Made by a program: the position numbers and the translations under genes. 64,000 bases of DNA, from assembly GCF_006658505.1 (NCBI RefSeq), contig NZ_VFUZ01000010.1, positions 1 through 64,000 on the forward strand. The letters run 5' to 3'. The notes under the pieces were generated by a model. It searched no databases and was not told where the DNA came from. It worked only from the letters and a program-made list of their open reading frames with translations. Positions 8,325 to 17,661 of the stretch are shown here, in pieces; position 1 is the first letter of the stretch; each line of letters starts with the position of its first letter. Source of the stretch: Mesorhizobium sp. B2-4-15. Its GTDB lineage: Bacteria; Pseudomonadota; Alphaproteobacteria; Rhizobiales; Rhizobiaceae.

Positions 8325-8861
8325 TTATCCCAGGTCGGGAACCGACGACTCCCTATCTACCAGCCGGTCATCGACCGTTGCCTTACGCAGGTCGGCGACA
8401 AGACGCGTGAGCGTCGCGTGCAGGGCGTCCACCTCGGCCGGTCCCAGAGGCACGCTGCAAGCAAGCGCCGAGGACACATCCTTGATGCGGGCGCGCAGGG
8501 CCTGGCCCTTGGCCGTCGGCTCGACCAGCACCCGGCGTTCGTCGGCGGCATCACGCCGGCGGGTAACGAGGCCACCTGCCTCCATCCGCTTGAGCAGCGG
8601 CGTCAGCGTCGCCGAATCAAGCCCAAGCGCTTCGCCAAGCTCGCCGATCGTGCTCGGCGCGCGCTCCCACAGCGCCAGCATCACCAGATATTGCGGATAG
8701 GTCAGGCCAAGCGGCTCGAGCAGCGGGCGGTATACCTTGGTCATCAACCCACTCGCCGAATAGAGCGCGAAGCAGAGCTGCTGGTCGAGACGCGGAACCG
8801 GGATCGCCCCGGCGGCTTTCGCCGGGACATCCTTGGCTCTCGTTTCGACCTTTGTCGTCAT
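8325..8861 (-). CDS. ohrR: Organic hydroperoxide-sensing MarR repressor
   Basis: A 178-residue MarR-family regulator. The peroxidatic Cys is at residue 30 in LDQQLCFALYSAS, the hallmark of OhrR; oxidation of this Cys releases the repressor from DNA. The winged-helix region follows (TIGELGEALGLDSATLTPLLKR, then RRDAADERRVLV). The ATG overlaps the ohr stop codon by four bases (ATGA), so translation is probably coupled. It should repress the ohr-ohrR transcript from the palindrome at 9295-9311. The protein has about 20 extra residues at each end relative to short homologues. Confidence 0.93.
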   Translation of the reverse strand: MTTKVETRAKDVPAKAAGAIPVPRLDQQLCFALYSASGLMTKVYRPLLEPLGLTYPQYLVMLALWERAPSTIGELGEALGLDSATLTPLLKRMEAGGLVTRRRDAADERRVLVEPTAKGQALRARIKDVSSALACSVPLGPAEVDALHATLTRLVADLRKATVDDRLVDRESSVPDLG

Positions 8862-9271
8862 GCCGCCTTTACCGAAAGCGCCACATCGACATTTCCCCTG
8901 ATGGCGTTCGAATAGGGGCAGATCTTGTGCGCCTCCGATACAAGCGCTTCCGCCGCCGCCTGATCAAGGCCTTTCGTTTCAGCCGCCAGCGCGACGCCGA
9001 GCTTGAAGCCCTCGCCATTGGGGAGCAGGCTGACGGTGGCGGTCATCGCTGCGTCCTGAAGCGGCAGCTTCTGTTTGCGCGCGACGAAGCGGATGGCACT
9101 TTCGAAGCAGGCGGCGTAGCCGATGGCGAAAAGCTGCTCGGGATTGGTGGCGCCGCCCGGCCCGCCGAGTTCCTTGGGCATGGCCAGATCGACTTTCAGT
9201 AGGCCGTCGCTGGTTTCGCCGTGGCCGGCGCGGCCGCCGGTGACGTGAGCCTGTGCCGTGTAGAGTGCCAT
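8858..9271 (-). CDS. ohr: Organic hydroperoxide reductase Ohr
   Basis: A 137-residue OsmC/Ohr thiol peroxidase that reduces organic and fatty-acid hydroperoxides. Both catalytic Cys are present: YAACFESA (Cys 55) and KICPYSNAIRGN (Cys 118), with the second motif diagnostic of Ohr over OsmC. The start is the ATG at 9271, with GGAG nine bases upstream; an upstream TTG would add five residues without a better site. First gene of an operon with ohrR. Confidence 0.96.
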   Translation of the reverse strand: MALYTAQAHVTGGRAGHGETSDGLLKVDLAMPKELGGPGGATNPEQLFAIGYAACFESAIRFVARKQKLPLQDAAMTATVSLLPNGEGFKLGVALAAETKGLDQAAAEALVSEAHKICPYSNAIRGNVDVALSVKAA

Positions 9272-9294
9272 ATCGTGTTTCTCCAAATTATATT

Positions 9295-9311
9295 GTACTA
9301 TTATTTAGTAC
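9295..9311. promoter_or_regulatory. Probable OhrR operator
   Basis: GTACTA (9295-9300) and TAGTAC (9306-9311) form a perfect inverted repeat with a five-base AT spacer, in the only AT-rich stretch near the ohr start (24 bp upstream of the ATG). OhrR operators are AT-rich palindromes overlapping the ohr promoter, so this is the natural candidate. Confidence 0.65.
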
Positions 9312-9381
9312 ACAAGATAATCTGCCGTCAACACCCGGGTCCAGCTTCCTTAGATGAAGGCGTTCACGGTCTGGTGAAACG

Positions 9382-9407
9382 AAAAAAGGCGGCCGAAGCC
9401 GCCTTTT
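9382..9407 (-). terminator. Rho-independent terminator of rplS
   Basis: GGCGGC (9388-9393) and GCCGCC (9398-9403) with a CGAA/TTCG tetraloop. On the minus strand the stem is followed by six T. It lies 22 bp past the rplS stop. A T4 on the plus side makes weak bidirectional action possible. Confidence 0.8.
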
Positions 9408-9428
9408 CAAAAACCGTTCGTCGAAAGC

Positions 9429-9968
9429 TTATTCGGCGGGGGTCGCTTCAGCGGCCTTGGCTGCCTCGGCGGCTGCCTTCTTCTCGGCGGCTTCCTTGGC
9501 GGCCGTTTCGGCGGCCAGCGCCTGGGCGGCGGCGACCTTCTCGGCCTCGATGCGGGCCTTCTCGGCGTTCAGCGCATCGCGCTCTTCGTCATTGAGCTTG
9601 CGGGCGCGCACGCCGGTGTTTTCCGAAATACGGGCCGACTTGCCGCGACGATCGCGCAGGTAATAGAGCTTGGCGCGACGCACCTTGCCGCGACGGACGA
9701 TCTCGACGCCTTCGACCATCGGCGAGTAGACCGGGAACACGCGCTCGACGCCTTCGCCATAGGAGATCTTGCGGACGGTGAAATTTTCCTGGAAGCCGGC
9801 GCCGGAGCGGGCGATGACGACGCCCTCATAGGCCTGGACGCGGGTGCGGGTGCCTTCGGTCACGCGGACCTGGACGCGCACGGTGTCGCCGGGCTGGAAT
9901 TCGGGAAGCTTGCGCTTGGCTTCGATCTTGGCGGCCTGTTCGGCCTCGAGCTGACGGATGAGATCCAT
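9429..9968 (-). CDS. rplS: 50S ribosomal protein L19
   Basis: A 179-residue L19. The core (about residues 1-120) holds the family motifs [28 protein letters not shown] and [18 protein letters not shown]19 sits at the 30S-50S interface. The core is followed by a tail of about 60 residues rich in Ala, Glu and Lys (repeats of the kind [11 protein letters not shown]), which is probably helical and is not part of the E. coli protein (115 residues). It is separated from trmD-rimM by a plus-strand transporter gene, and has its own promoter region and terminator. Confidence 0.97.
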   Translation of the reverse strand: MDLIRQLEAEQAAKIEAKRKLPEFQPGDTVRVQVRVTEGTRTRVQAYEGVVIARSGAGFQENFTVRKISYGEGVERVFPVYSPMVEGVEIVRRGKVRRAKLYYLRDRRGKSARISENTGVRARKLNDEERDALNAEKARIEAEKVAAAQALAAETAAKEAAEKKAAAEAAKAAEATPAE

Positions 9969-10293
9969 CTCAATAATCCACTTCTTGTTCTTCCGACAGT
10001 CAGAGCGTCCAACACTTGCCTTGCAGTACCATCGACCGCTCGGCTATGCCCTTTGTCCCTGAGACATTTGCCTCCAAGACATCGGACAGGGGCGACTACA
10101 CCGCCATCGTTGACGGGTCCGGCGGGTTTTCCAGCCAGTACGGGCGGGCACATACAGCTATTTCGGCGCTTTGTCACGCCCGAACGCTGTATTTTTCGCC
10201 AGCATGGCACCATCGTAATCGCGCCGTGCCGGGTTGTATACGTTCGACAAGCTTTCTAAGCCAGCGGTAGCACAATTCCAAGCGGCCGCACCC
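9969..10293. other. Divergent intergenic region between rplS and the TauE gene
   Basis: About 325 bp that must hold the rplS promoter and probably that of the plus-strand transporter. No recognisable leader RNA, repeat or operator was seen. Short open frames are not convincing. Confidence 0.5.
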
Positions 10294-11046
10294 ATGTCTC
10301 TCTTCGACGCCATCCTTCTCTTCTTCGCGGGCTTCCTGTCAGGCGCCGCCAATGCGGTCGCCGGCGGCGGCACCTTCATCACCTTCGGCGCCATGACGTT
10401 GGTCGGCCTGCCGCCGATCGTCGCCAACGCAACTTCCTCGGTCACCCAATTTCCAGGCTACATCACCTCGACATTGGCCTATTGGGACGACATCAGGCAT
10501 TTCTGGCGCGGTGCCCTGCTGCTCAGCCTGATCTCGGCGGTCGGCGCGCTGGCGGGCGCGCTGATCCTGCTGGCGCTCGACAATCCGTCCTTTCGGATCC
10601 TGGTACCGTGGCTGCTTCTGGGCGCAACGGCGCTGTTCGCCGCCGGACCTTGGCTGAAGCCGGCGCCGAAACCCGGCCATGAAGCGTCGGTAGGCTCATT
10701 CGCCGGTTCGCTCGCGCAATTCGTCACCGCCATCTATGGCGGCTTCTTCGGCGCCGGCATGGGCGTGATGATGCTGGCGACGCTCGGCCTCACCCAGGCC
10801 GGCGACTACCACCGGCTGAACGCGCTGAAGAACATGCTGGCCATCGTCATCGCGGCTGTCGCCATCGTCGTCTTCGTCTCGGGCGGCGTCGTCGCCTGGC
10901 CGCAGGCGATCGTGATGATCCCGGGCGGCGCGCTCGGCGGCTATGCCGGCGTCTGGATCGCCAAGCGCGTGCCGCAGAATGTGGTGCGCGGCTTCGTCAT
11001 CGCCGTCGGCCTGTTTCTCGCCTTTTACTACTTCGGCAAGGGCTGA
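10294..11046 (+). CDS. TauE/SafE-family membrane transporter
   Basis: A 250-residue polytopic inner-membrane protein with about eight hydrophobic segments in two halves. The family signatures are the N-terminal [19 protein letters not shown] and the mid-protein [21 protein letters not shown] repeat. Members export sulfite or organosulfonates, or move other small anions; the substrate here is unknown. ATG 10294 starts at the first hydrophobic segment; a TTG at 10234 is in frame but adds an atypical stretch. Its last 19 bases overlap the end of trmD on the other strand. It sits between trmD and rplS, which are often adjacent. Confidence 0.88.
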   Translation: MSLFDAILLFFAGFLSGAANAVAGGGTFITFGAMTLVGLPPIVANATSSVTQFPGYITSTLAYWDDIRHFWRGALLLSLISAVGALAGALILLALDNPSFRILVPWLLLGATALFAAGPWLKPAPKPGHEASVGSFAGSLAQFVTAIYGGFFGAGMGVMMLATLGLTQAGDYHRLNALKNMLAIVIAAVAIVVFVSGGVVAWPQAIVMIPGGALGGYAGVWIAKRVPQNVVRGFVIAVGLFLAFYYFGKG

Positions 11047-11726
11047 AGGGCGAGCAGGTCGGGCCGCCTCTCCTTCGTCAGCCTCTCGGACTGTTCCCGC
11101 CGCCAAGCCGCGATCTTCTTGTGATTGCCCGAAATCAGCACTTCGGGAATCTCGCGGCCCTCGAATTCCTGCGGGCGCGTGTAGTGCGGATGTTCAAGCA
11201 GGCCGTTCTCGAAACTCTCTTCCTCGCCCGACACCGCGTTGCCCATGACGCCGGGCAACAGCCGCACCACCGCGTCGAGCAGCACCAGGGCTGCCGGCTC
11301 GCCGCCGGAGAGGATGAAATCGCCGATCGATATTTCTTCCAATGCCCGCGCCTCGATCAGCCGCTGGTCGACGCCTTCGAAACGGCCGCACAGGATAACG
11401 GCGCCGGGACCTGCGGCGAGTTCCCGCACACGCGCCTGGTTCAGCGGCTTGCCGCGCGGGCTCATCAGCAGGCGCGGACGCACATCGCCCTCCGGCGAGG
11501 CATGGTCGATCGCCTTCGCCAACACATCGGCGCGCATCACCATGCCGGCGCCGCCGCCGGCCGGCGTGTCGTCGACGGTGCGGTGCCTGTCGGTGGCGAA
11601 GTCGCGGATCTGGATCGCGTCCAGCGACCAGGTTCCGGCCTCCAGCGCCCGCCCGGCCAACGACAGGCCGAGCGCGCCCGGGAACATCTCGGGATAGAGC
11701 GTCAGGACCGAGGCGGCAAAACTCAC
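11028..11726 (-). CDS. trmD: tRNA (guanine-37-N1)-methyltransferase
   Basis: A 232-residue TrmD. It methylates G37 of tRNAs with a G at 36, preventing +1 frameshifts. The trefoil-knot SAM site is seen as [15 protein letters not shown] and [20 protein letters not shown]; the catalytic Asp is in [12 protein letters not shown], and the early LYPEMFPG motif is present. Starts with GTG overlapping the rimM stop (GTGA), so the two are translationally coupled. Converges on, and overlaps by 19 bp, the TauE gene. Confidence 0.96.
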   Translation of the reverse strand: MSFAASVLTLYPEMFPGALGLSLAGRALEAGTWSLDAIQIRDFATDRHRTVDDTPAGGGAGMVMRADVLAKAIDHASPEGDVRPRLLMSPRGKPLNQARVRELAAGPGAVILCGRFEGVDQRLIEARALEEISIGDFILSGGEPAALVLLDAVVRLLPGVMGNAVSGEEESFENGLLEHPHYTRPQEFEGREIPEVLISGNHKKIAAWRREQSERLTKERRPDLLALQPLPK

Positions 11727-12322
11727 CGGTTGCCCCCGGCATCGCGCGGTCCACGTGGCCTGCCCTTCGGATCGAAGCCTTCCTCGCGCGGCGCGGCGCC
11801 ATCCTCGTCCTCGACCAGTCCGGCCGCCACTGGGTCGACGCGGACAAAACCCTCGGCGATCGACACTTGCGGCACGGCTGCCTGCGTGAACGGGATCAGC
11901 ACGCCCTTGCGCCCGGCAAGCGTCACATCAAGGATGTCGCCGCCACCGAAATTGTGCACCGCGACCACCTTGCCGATGGCCGCACCCGTATCATCCCGGA
12001 TTTCCAGCCCGATCAGGTCGGCATGGTAGAATTCGTCCTCCTCGCCATCGTCGGGCAGCATCGAGCGGTCGACGAACAGTTCGGTGCCGGCCAGCGCCTC
12101 GGCGGCATTGCGGTCATTGACGCCCTTGAAACGGACCACGACGACGGTGTTGGCGGGCCTTATGTCTGTTATCTGAAAGGCACGGCCATCCCTGGCATAG
12201 AGCGGCCCATAGTCGGCCAGCGCCATCGGCTCGCCGGTGAAGGTTTTCACCCTGAGCTCGCCCTTGATGCCGTGGGCGGCTCCGATAACGGCCATCTGGA
12301 CGGGATTTTGCGGTTTGCTCAT
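11723..12322 (-). CDS. rimM: 16S rRNA processing protein RimM
   Basis: A 199-residue RimM, which assists maturation of the 30S head by binding S19. The N-terminal barrel carries [17 protein letters not shown] and the C-terminal PRC barrel [12 protein letters not shown] and [10 protein letters not shown] charged tail of about 30 residues follows. ATG 12322 is chosen: AAGG lies upstream and the family motif starts ten residues in. Longer frames reach 12415 but translate a dispersed repeat. rpsP, often upstream, is not adjacent here. Confidence 0.94.
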   Translation of the reverse strand: MSKPQNPVQMAVIGAAHGIKGELRVKTFTGEPMALADYGPLYARDGRAFQITDIRPANTVVVVRFKGVNDRNAAEALAGTELFVDRSMLPDDGEEDEFYHADLIGLEIRDDTGAAIGKVVAVHNFGGGDILDVTLAGRKGVLIPFTQAAVPQVSIAEGFVRVDPVAAGLVEDEDGAAPREEGFDPKGRPRGPRDAGGNR

Positions 12323-12341
12323 CGGCGCTTTTACCTTCGTC

Positions 12342-12410
12342 ATCCACGGGCGCAGCAGGCGCGCAGCGGCTGCGCAGACCCGAGGATCCATTCCGTTACG
12401 GTGACCAAAA
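12342..12410. repeat. Dispersed GGATCCATTCCGTGAC family repeat, partial copy
   Basis: Contains GCGCAGCGGCTGCGCAGACC then CGAGGATCCATTCCGTTACG, matching parts of the longer elements at 38606-38770 and 40590-40780. It lies just upstream of rimM; a false longer rimM start would translate it. Confidence 0.7.
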
Positions 12411-12549
12411 CACACGGCAATTCAGAAGAGGCTCACCGGTGTCGTTCCAGCCAATCTCCTAGCCCCGCCGGGCCAGCATTTCAATGACGGGCTCTTCACC
12501 GCTTCCTAACCCGACCGGCGGAAAATGGCGGCGAACCGGAACAGGCGCC

Positions 12550-13488
12550 ATGCAGGAATTTCTCATCCCGGCAAAACCCGATCTACAGGCGGCGCGCGAA
12601 AGCTGGCTGAAGATGCTGACGCGCGAGCGCCGGCTGTCGCCGGAAACCGTCGAGGCCTATGAGCGCGACACGCGCCAGTTCCTGCATTTCCTCACCGGTC
12701 ATCTCGGCGGGCCGCCAGGCATTTCGGACATCGCCGATCTGCGCCCGGCCGACCTGCGCGGTTTCCTCGCTGCCCGCCGCAACGCCGGCGCCGGCGCCCG
12801 CACCCTCGGCCGAGGTCTCGCCGGCATCCGCTCGCTTCTGCGTTTGCTCGAACGGAATGGCCTCGCCAACGCGGCGGGCGCCGCCGCGTTGCGCGCCCCG
12901 CGCCAGCCCAAATCCTTGCCAAAACCGCTGACGGCGAGCGACGCCAAACATGTCGTGTCGGTGGAAGGCCAACTGGCAGAGGAACCCTGGATCGCCGCCC
13001 GCAATGCTGCCGTGCTGACGCTGCTCTACGGCTCTGGCCTGCGCATTTCCGAAGCACTCGGCCTCGCCGGAGCCGATCTGGCTTCGGAGGCCGACACCGT
13101 GCTGCGCATCACCGGCAAGGGCGGCAAGACGCGGCTGGTGCCCGTGCTGCCGGTCGCGCTCAAGGCGATCGCCGAATACCGCCGGCTCTGTCCTTACCAT
13201 CTCGATCCGAAGGGCCTGCTGTTTCGCGGCGCGCGCGGCGGCCCGCTCAACCCGGCCATCGTCCAGCGCGAGATGGCGAAATTGCGCTCGGTGCTCAACC
13301 TGCCCGACACCGCGACGCCGCACGCGCTGCGCCATTCCTTCGCCACGCATCTGCTCGGCCGTGGCGGCGACCTGCGCACCATCCAGGAACTGCTCGGCCA
13401 CGCCAGCCTGTCGACGACGCAGATCTACACCGGCGTCGACACCGCAAGGCTGCTGGAAATCTACGAATCGGCTCATCCGAGAGCGTGA
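12550..13488 (+). CDS. xerC: Tyrosine recombinase XerC
   Basis: A 312-residue tyrosine recombinase, probably resolving chromosome dimers at dif with XerD. An N-terminal SAM-like core-binding domain (about 10-105) is followed by the catalytic domain. Active-site residues are all visible: Arg in GSGLRISEAL, Lys in KGGKTR, HxxR in HALRHSFATHLL, His in LLGHASLSTTQ, and Tyr in IYTGVD. The ATG at 12550 is preferred over an upstream ATG at 12484 that adds 22 unconserved residues. It is not next to integrase-associated genes, which argues for XerC and against a mobile integrase. Confidence 0.87.
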   Translation: MQEFLIPAKPDLQAARESWLKMLTRERRLSPETVEAYERDTRQFLHFLTGHLGGPPGISDIADLRPADLRGFLAARRNAGAGARTLGRGLAGIRSLLRLLERNGLANAAGAAALRAPRQPKSLPKPLTASDAKHVVSVEGQLAEEPWIAARNAAVLTLLYGSGLRISEALGLAGADLASEADTVLRITGKGGKTRLVPVLPVALKAIAEYRRLCPYHLDPKGLLFRGARGGPLNPAIVQREMAKLRSVLNLPDTATPHALRHSFATHLLGRGGDLRTIQELLGHASLSTTQIYTGVDTARLLEIYESAHPRA

Positions 13489-13571
13489 AGCTCTGAGGGC
13501 GGTAGCCGGTTAGGACAATTTCGTAACGCCAGTTAACCGTTTCGCCGTTTTTTGGTCTTAGGAAAAAGACC

Positions 13572-14639
13572 ATGAAACGCATCATTGTTATCGCCGACCG
13601 TGCAGCGTCCGTGTCGCTGAAGCTGCTTGTCGCGCTCAACGTCCTGTTTTTCCTGTCCTTCCTGGCTGTCCTTTTATTCGCGGCCGGCAGGGCGCATGCG
13701 GAAATGCCGACCTGCACCGGCGCCGACATGTTGTCGGCCCTGCAGAAGAACAGCCCAGCCACCTACAGCAAGATCGAGGCGGACGCCGCCGCCACGCTCA
13801 ATGGTAAGGGCCTGTTGTGGAAACTGGAGAAATCAGGCGAACAGCCGTCCTACCTATTTGGCACCATGCACATGACCGACCAACGTGTCACCACGCTGCC
13901 GCCGCAAGCGCAGAAGGCCTTCGATGCATCAGGCACCCTCATCATCGAAACCACTGATGTGCTCGATAAGCAGAAGATGATGACGGCGATGCTCAAGGAG
14001 CCTGATCTGATGATGTTCACGGACTCCACGACGCTGTCGTCATTGCTGTCGCCGGACGAAGCGGCGGCGATGAATGCGGCACTCGACGCGCGCGGCATTC
14101 CGCCGGCAACGGTCGCCAAGATGAAGCCCTGGATGTTGTCGGCCATGATGGCGCTTCCGGCTTGCGAACTCGCCCGCCAGTCCGGCGGAGCGCCGGTGCT
14201 CGACGTCAAGCTGGCGGAGAGCGCCAAGGCGGCCGGCAAGCCGGTGGAAGGGTTGGAAACGGCCGAGAGCCAGTTGCGCGCCATGGCCTCGCTACCGCTC
14301 GCCTTTCACATGAAGGGTCTGGTCGACACGCTGAAACTGGGCGACAAGGTCAACGATATCAACGAGACCATGATCGTGCTCTACCAGCGCGGCGACACCG
14401 GCATGTTCTGGCCGCTGTTCCGCGCCGCCATGCCGGAAGAGCAGAACGACGCCGCGGGCTATGCGGCCTTCGAGGAAACCATGATCACTAGCCGCAACAA
14501 GGTGATGGTCGACCACGCCGGACCGATCCTGGCCAAGGGCAATGCCTTCATGGCGGTCGGCGCCCTGCACCTTCCCGGTCCAGAGGGGCTGGTCGAAGAT
14601 TTCCGCAAAGCCGGTTATACTGTCACCGCCGTCAATTGA
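13572..14639 (+). CDS. TraB/GumN-family protein
   Basis: A 355-residue protein. An N-terminal hydrophobic segment (about 17-42) serves as a signal or membrane anchor; the rest should lie in the periplasm. The family hallmark GTMHMTD and the IETTD motif are present, as is a second conserved GALHLPGPEGL near the C-terminus. The two motifs are those of the TraB/GumN/Tiki fold, some members of which are metalloproteases, though the bacterial role is unknown. GGAAAAAG lies before the ATG. Monocistronic. Confidence 0.85.
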   Translation: MKRIIVIADRAASVSLKLLVALNVLFFLSFLAVLLFAAGRAHAEMPTCTGADMLSALQKNSPATYSKIEADAAATLNGKGLLWKLEKSGEQPSYLFGTMHMTDQRVTTLPPQAQKAFDASGTLIIETTDVLDKQKMMTAMLKEPDLMMFTDSTTLSSLLSPDEAAAMNAALDARGIPPATVAKMKPWMLSAMMALPACELARQSGGAPVLDVKLAESAKAAGKPVEGLETAESQLRAMASLPLAFHMKGLVDTLKLGDKVNDINETMIVLYQRGDTGMFWPLFRAAMPEEQNDAAGYAAFEETMITSRNKVMVDHAGPILAKGNAFMAVGALHLPGPEGLVEDFRKAGYTVTAVN

Positions 14640-14768
14640 GTCGGATGGCAGCGGAGGGAACCAAGCGCCGCGTTTCCGGCGTTTTCCTCCCCTAGCGTGA
14701 AACCCATTCAACGGTTGCGCGTTGATGGATGTTGATTGATCATTTTCATTTTCTCGGAGGACAGATTT

Positions 14769-15128
14769 ATGGCGAACGCACCAAATCCAAACGACCCGTA
14801 CAATTCGACCACCAATGCTCCACGGCCGAGCGGCGGCGGCAGCACTTGGCTGATTGCGCTGGTCGTGGTCATCCTGGCGGTTGTAGCGTATTACGTTTTC
14901 GGAAGAAGAGGTGAACATCCGGCACCCGCCGAGCCACCGGCCGCCAGCACACCGGCCCCGGCGCCCGCACCGGCTGAACCGATGAAGCCTGCTGAACCGG
15001 CCAAGCCAGCCGAACCTGCTCCCGCCCCGGCTCCAGCTCCAGCTCCAGCACCCGCTCCTGCGCCAGCACCCGCGCCAGCCCCGGCTCCGGCACCCGCGCC
15101 AGCCCCGGCGCCAGCACCCGCCCAGTAA
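14769..15128 (+). CDS. Small membrane-anchored Pro/Ala-rich protein
   Basis: A 119-residue protein with an Asn/Pro-rich cytoplasmic start, one transmembrane helix (about 26-44, TWLIALVVVILAVVAYYVF) and a C-terminal tail of about 70 residues made almost only of Pro and Ala with a few Glu and Lys (PAEPAKPAEPA then runs of APAP). The tail should be an extended periplasmic rod. GGAGGA lies before the ATG. A strong terminator follows. The tail DNA is a degenerate tandem repeat and probably changes length between strains. No named family. Confidence 0.75.
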   Translation: MANAPNPNDPYNSTTNAPRPSGGGSTWLIALVVVILAVVAYYVFGRRGEHPAPAEPPAASTPAPAPAPAEPMKPAEPAKPAEPAPAPAPAPAPAPAPAPAPAPAPAPAPAPAPAPAPAQ

Positions 15129-15149
15129 GCGGCTCAGTGCCAAATCCGA

Positions 15150-15181
15150 GACGGCCCGCTGAAAAGCGGGCCGTCTTGTTT
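15150..15181 (+). terminator. Rho-independent terminator
   Basis: GACGGCCCGCT (15150-15160) pairs perfectly with AGCGGGCCGTC (15165-15175) around a GAAA loop, followed by TTGTTTT. It is 21 bp past the stop of the Pro/Ala-rich protein. Confidence 0.85.
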
Positions 15182-15240
15182 TGGAGCATGCGGCAACCCG
15201 GACGGGAACTGCCTCTACGGGATACCGTCAATGGCAGTGC

Positions 15241-15412
15241 CGCCCCTCATTGCCCTGCCGGGCATTTCTCCCCGTAAACGGGGAGAAAGAGGCTGGTGCC
15301 AGCGCCGGCGCTTCTTCCTTGCAACGCTGACAATTGGCGAAACCGCCGACGACAGCGTCCTTCTCCCCGTTCACGGGAAGAAGATGGCGGCAGCCAGATG
15401 AGGGGCAGCGCG
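15241..15412. repeat. Dispersed CTCCCCGTA family repeat, copy 2
   Basis: Same element as 5481-5662, read in the other direction. Outer arms CGCCCCTCAT and ATGAGGGGC, inner arms TTCTCCCCGTAAACGGGGAG and CTCCCCGTTCACGGGAAG, and the middle ACAATTGGCGAAACCG. It fills most of the 350-bp gap between the Pro/Ala-rich gene and the 3' end of lpdA; nothing else is evident in the gap. Confidence 0.85.
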
Positions 15413-15480
15413 ACGCTGACAAACTCTTGCGAGCGCCACGGAGCAGGACGGGCGAAGCATGGCCCGGCGAACCGTTGCCC

Positions 15481-16887
15481 CTAGATATGGATCGGCTTGA
15501 AGAAGGTCGCCAGCGCCGCTTCCTTCACCGCTTCCGACATCGTCGGATGTGCGTGGCAGGTGCGGGCGAGGTCCTCCGACGAGCCGCCGAACTCCATCAG
15601 CACCGCCGCCTCATGGATCATTTCGCCGGCGCCGAAGCCGACGATATGCACGCCGAGCACGCGGTCGCTGGCCTTGTCGGCCAGGATCTTCACAAAACCG
15701 TCCGTGTGCAGCATGGCGCGTGCCCGGCCATTGGCGCTGAACGGAAACTTGCCCACCTTGTAGTCGATGCCGGCCTTCTTCAGCTCTTCCTCGGTCTTGC
15801 CGACCGAGGCGATTTCCGGGCTGGTATAGACGACGCTCGGAATGACGTCGTAGTTCACATGGCCGGCCTGGCCGGCAATGGTTTCGGCCACCGCCATGCC
15901 CTCGTCCTCGGCCTTGTGCGCCAGCATCGGTCCGGCGATGACGTCGCCGATGGCATAGATGCCAGGCATATTGGTCCTGAGATGACCGTCGGTCTTGACC
16001 CGGCCACGCTCGTCGACCTCTACTCCGGCCTCCTTGAGGCCGAGACTGTCGGCATAGGCGCGGCGGCCGGTGGCGATCAGCACGACGTCGGCCTCGATCG
16101 TCTCGGCCGCCCCACCCTTGACCGGCTCGAAGGTGACGCTGGCGCCCTTCTTGGCCTTGGCGACGCCGGTGACCTTGGCGCCGAGCTTGAACTCGAAACC
16201 CTGCTTGGAGAGCAGCCGCTGGAACTGCTTGGAGACCTCGCCGTCCATGCCGCCGAGGATCGTGTCCAGGAATTCGACGACCGTGACCTTGGCGCCAAGC
16301 CGTGCCCAGACCGAGCCGAGCTCGAGCCCGATGACGCCGCCGCCGACCACCAGGAGATGGCCGGGAACCTTTTCCAGCGACAGCGCGCCTGTCGACGACA
16401 CGATCACCTTTTCGTCGAAATCGACCTTGACGCCGGGAATGCCGGCGACGTCGGAGCCGGTGGCGATGACGATGTTCTTCGTCTCGATCTCCTCGACCTT
16501 GCCGTCCTCGCCGGTCACCGACACCTTGCCGGCCGAAATCACCTTGCCGGTGCCGCGAAAGGAGTCGATCTTGTTCTTCTTGAACAGGAAGGCGACGCCG
16601 TTGACGTTCGACGCCACGGTCGTGTCCTTGTGCGTCATCATCTTCTTCAGATTGAGCTTCGGTGCCGGTATCTCGACGCCCAGCGTATCGAAGGAATGGC
16701 CAGCCTCGGCGAACATCTCGGAGGCATGAAGCAGCGCCTTGGACGGGATGCAGCCGATATTGAGGCAGGTGCCGCCGAAGGTTGCGTTCTTCTCGACCAC
16801 CGCGACCTTCAGCCCGAGCTGTGCCGCCTTGATGGCGCAGACATAGCCGCCCGGTCCCGATCCGATAATAACGACGTCATAAGCCAT
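15481..16887 (-). CDS. lpdA: Dihydrolipoamide dehydrogenase (E3)
   Basis: A 468-residue flavoenzyme that reoxidises dihydrolipoyl groups with NAD+. FAD site [17 protein letters not shown] at the start; the redox disulfide in [12 protein letters not shown] (about 40-51); the NAD site [19 protein letters not shown]; and the C-terminal active-site HAHPTMSEA. As the last gene of the mdh-suc operon it is the E3 of 2-oxoglutarate dehydrogenase. It is 24 bp after an SDR gene. Confidence 0.96.
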   Translation of the reverse strand: MAYDVVIIGSGPGGYVCAIKAAQLGLKVAVVEKNATFGGTCLNIGCIPSKALLHASEMFAEAGHSFDTLGVEIPAPKLNLKKMMTHKDTTVASNVNGVAFLFKKNKIDSFRGTGKVISAGKVSVTGEDGKVEEIETKNIVIATGSDVAGIPGVKVDFDEKVIVSSTGALSLEKVPGHLLVVGGGVIGLELGSVWARLGAKVTVVEFLDTILGGMDGEVSKQFQRLLSKQGFEFKLGAKVTGVAKAKKGASVTFEPVKGGAAETIEADVVLIATGRRAYADSLGLKEAGVEVDERGRVKTDGHLRTNMPGIYAIGDVIAGPMLAHKAEDEGMAVAETIAGQAGHVNYDVIPSVVYTSPEIASVGKTEEELKKAGIDYKVGKFPFSANGRARAMLHTDGFVKILADKASDRVLGVHIVGFGAGEMIHEAAVLMEFGGSSEDLARTCHAHPTMSEAVKEAALATFFKPIHI

Positions 16888-16911
16888 CCATGTTTTCCTT
16901 TTGCTTGGCGC

Positions 16912-17661
16912 TCAGCGGCCGCCGCTTACGTTCAGGATCGCGCCCGTTATATAGGAAGCCGCATCCGACAGAAGGTAGAGAACCGCGCTTGCGACTTCAT
17001 CGGCCGTGCCCGCCCGCTTCATCGGCAGCATGTCCTGCATCCGCGCCACGCGATCGGGCTGGCCGCCGGAGGCATGGATTTCAGTGTCGGTGATGCCGGG
17101 GCTGACCGCATTGACGCGGATGCCCTCCAGCGCCACCTCGCGCGCCAGGCCGACGGTCATGGTGTCGATCGCGCCCTTGGAGGCGGCGTAGTCGACATAT
17201 TCGCCGGGCGAACCGAGCCTGGCGGCGGCGGACGAGATGTTGACGATCGCCCCGCCCTTGCCGCCGTGGCGTGTCGACATGCGCTTCACCGCCTCGCGGG
17301 CGCAGAGAAACGAACCGACGACGTTGATGCGCATCATGCGTTCGAGCCGTTCAGCGCTCATCTCGTCGATACGAGCCTTGACGTCGACGATGCCGGCATT
17401 GTTGACGAACGCGTCGAGCCCGCCGCAGGCGCGATCGACTGCGCCGAACATGGCCATGATATCGGCCTCGCTGCCGACATCGGCTTTGAGGGCAAACGCC
17501 TCGCCGCCGCCGGCTTCGATCTCGGCGACCAGCGCCTCGGCGGCAGCCTTGTTCGAGGCGTAGTTCACCGCGACGCGATAGCCGGCCTTCGACCCGAGCC
17601 GACAAATCGCCGCGCCAATGCCGCGGCTGCCTCCGGTGACCAGCAGAACCTTCCCGCTCAT
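16912..17661 (-). CDS. Short-chain dehydrogenase/reductase
   Basis: A 249-residue classical SDR. NAD(P) loop TGGSRGIGAAIC near the N-terminus, NNAG motif, the catalytic Ser in NISSAAARLG and YxxxK as YAASK; then the PG motif VSPGITDTEIHASG. It looks like FabG-type reductases acting on a small carbonyl; substrate unknown. ATG 17661 is chosen because it overlaps the upstream stop by four bases (ATGA) and has GAAGGG nine bases before; a second ATG is at 17670. It lies within the suc operon before lpdA, a position not required by the TCA cycle. Confidence 0.88.
   Translation of the reverse strand: MSGKVLLVTGGSRGIGAAICRLGSKAGYRVAVNYASNKAAAEALVAEIEAGGGEAFALKADVGSEADIMAMFGAVDRACGGLDAFVNNAGIVDVKARIDEMSAERLERMMRINVVGSFLCAREAVKRMSTRHGGKGGAIVNISSAAARLGSPGEYVDYAASKGAIDTMTVGLAREVALEGIRVNAVSPGITDTEIHASGGQPDRVARMQDMLPMKRAGTADEVASAVLYLLSDAASYITGAILNVSGGR

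Noticed and set aside
6198-8915. A 905-codon plus-strand frame across four minus-strand genes
   Set aside because: It spans a methyltransferase, an ABC permease, a binding protein and ohrR, all with clear motifs. Its composition is that of a shadow frame.
12550-13488. Phage or island integrase
   Set aside because: All residues fit XerC, the neighbours are core genes, and no tRNA, att repeat or cargo is present.
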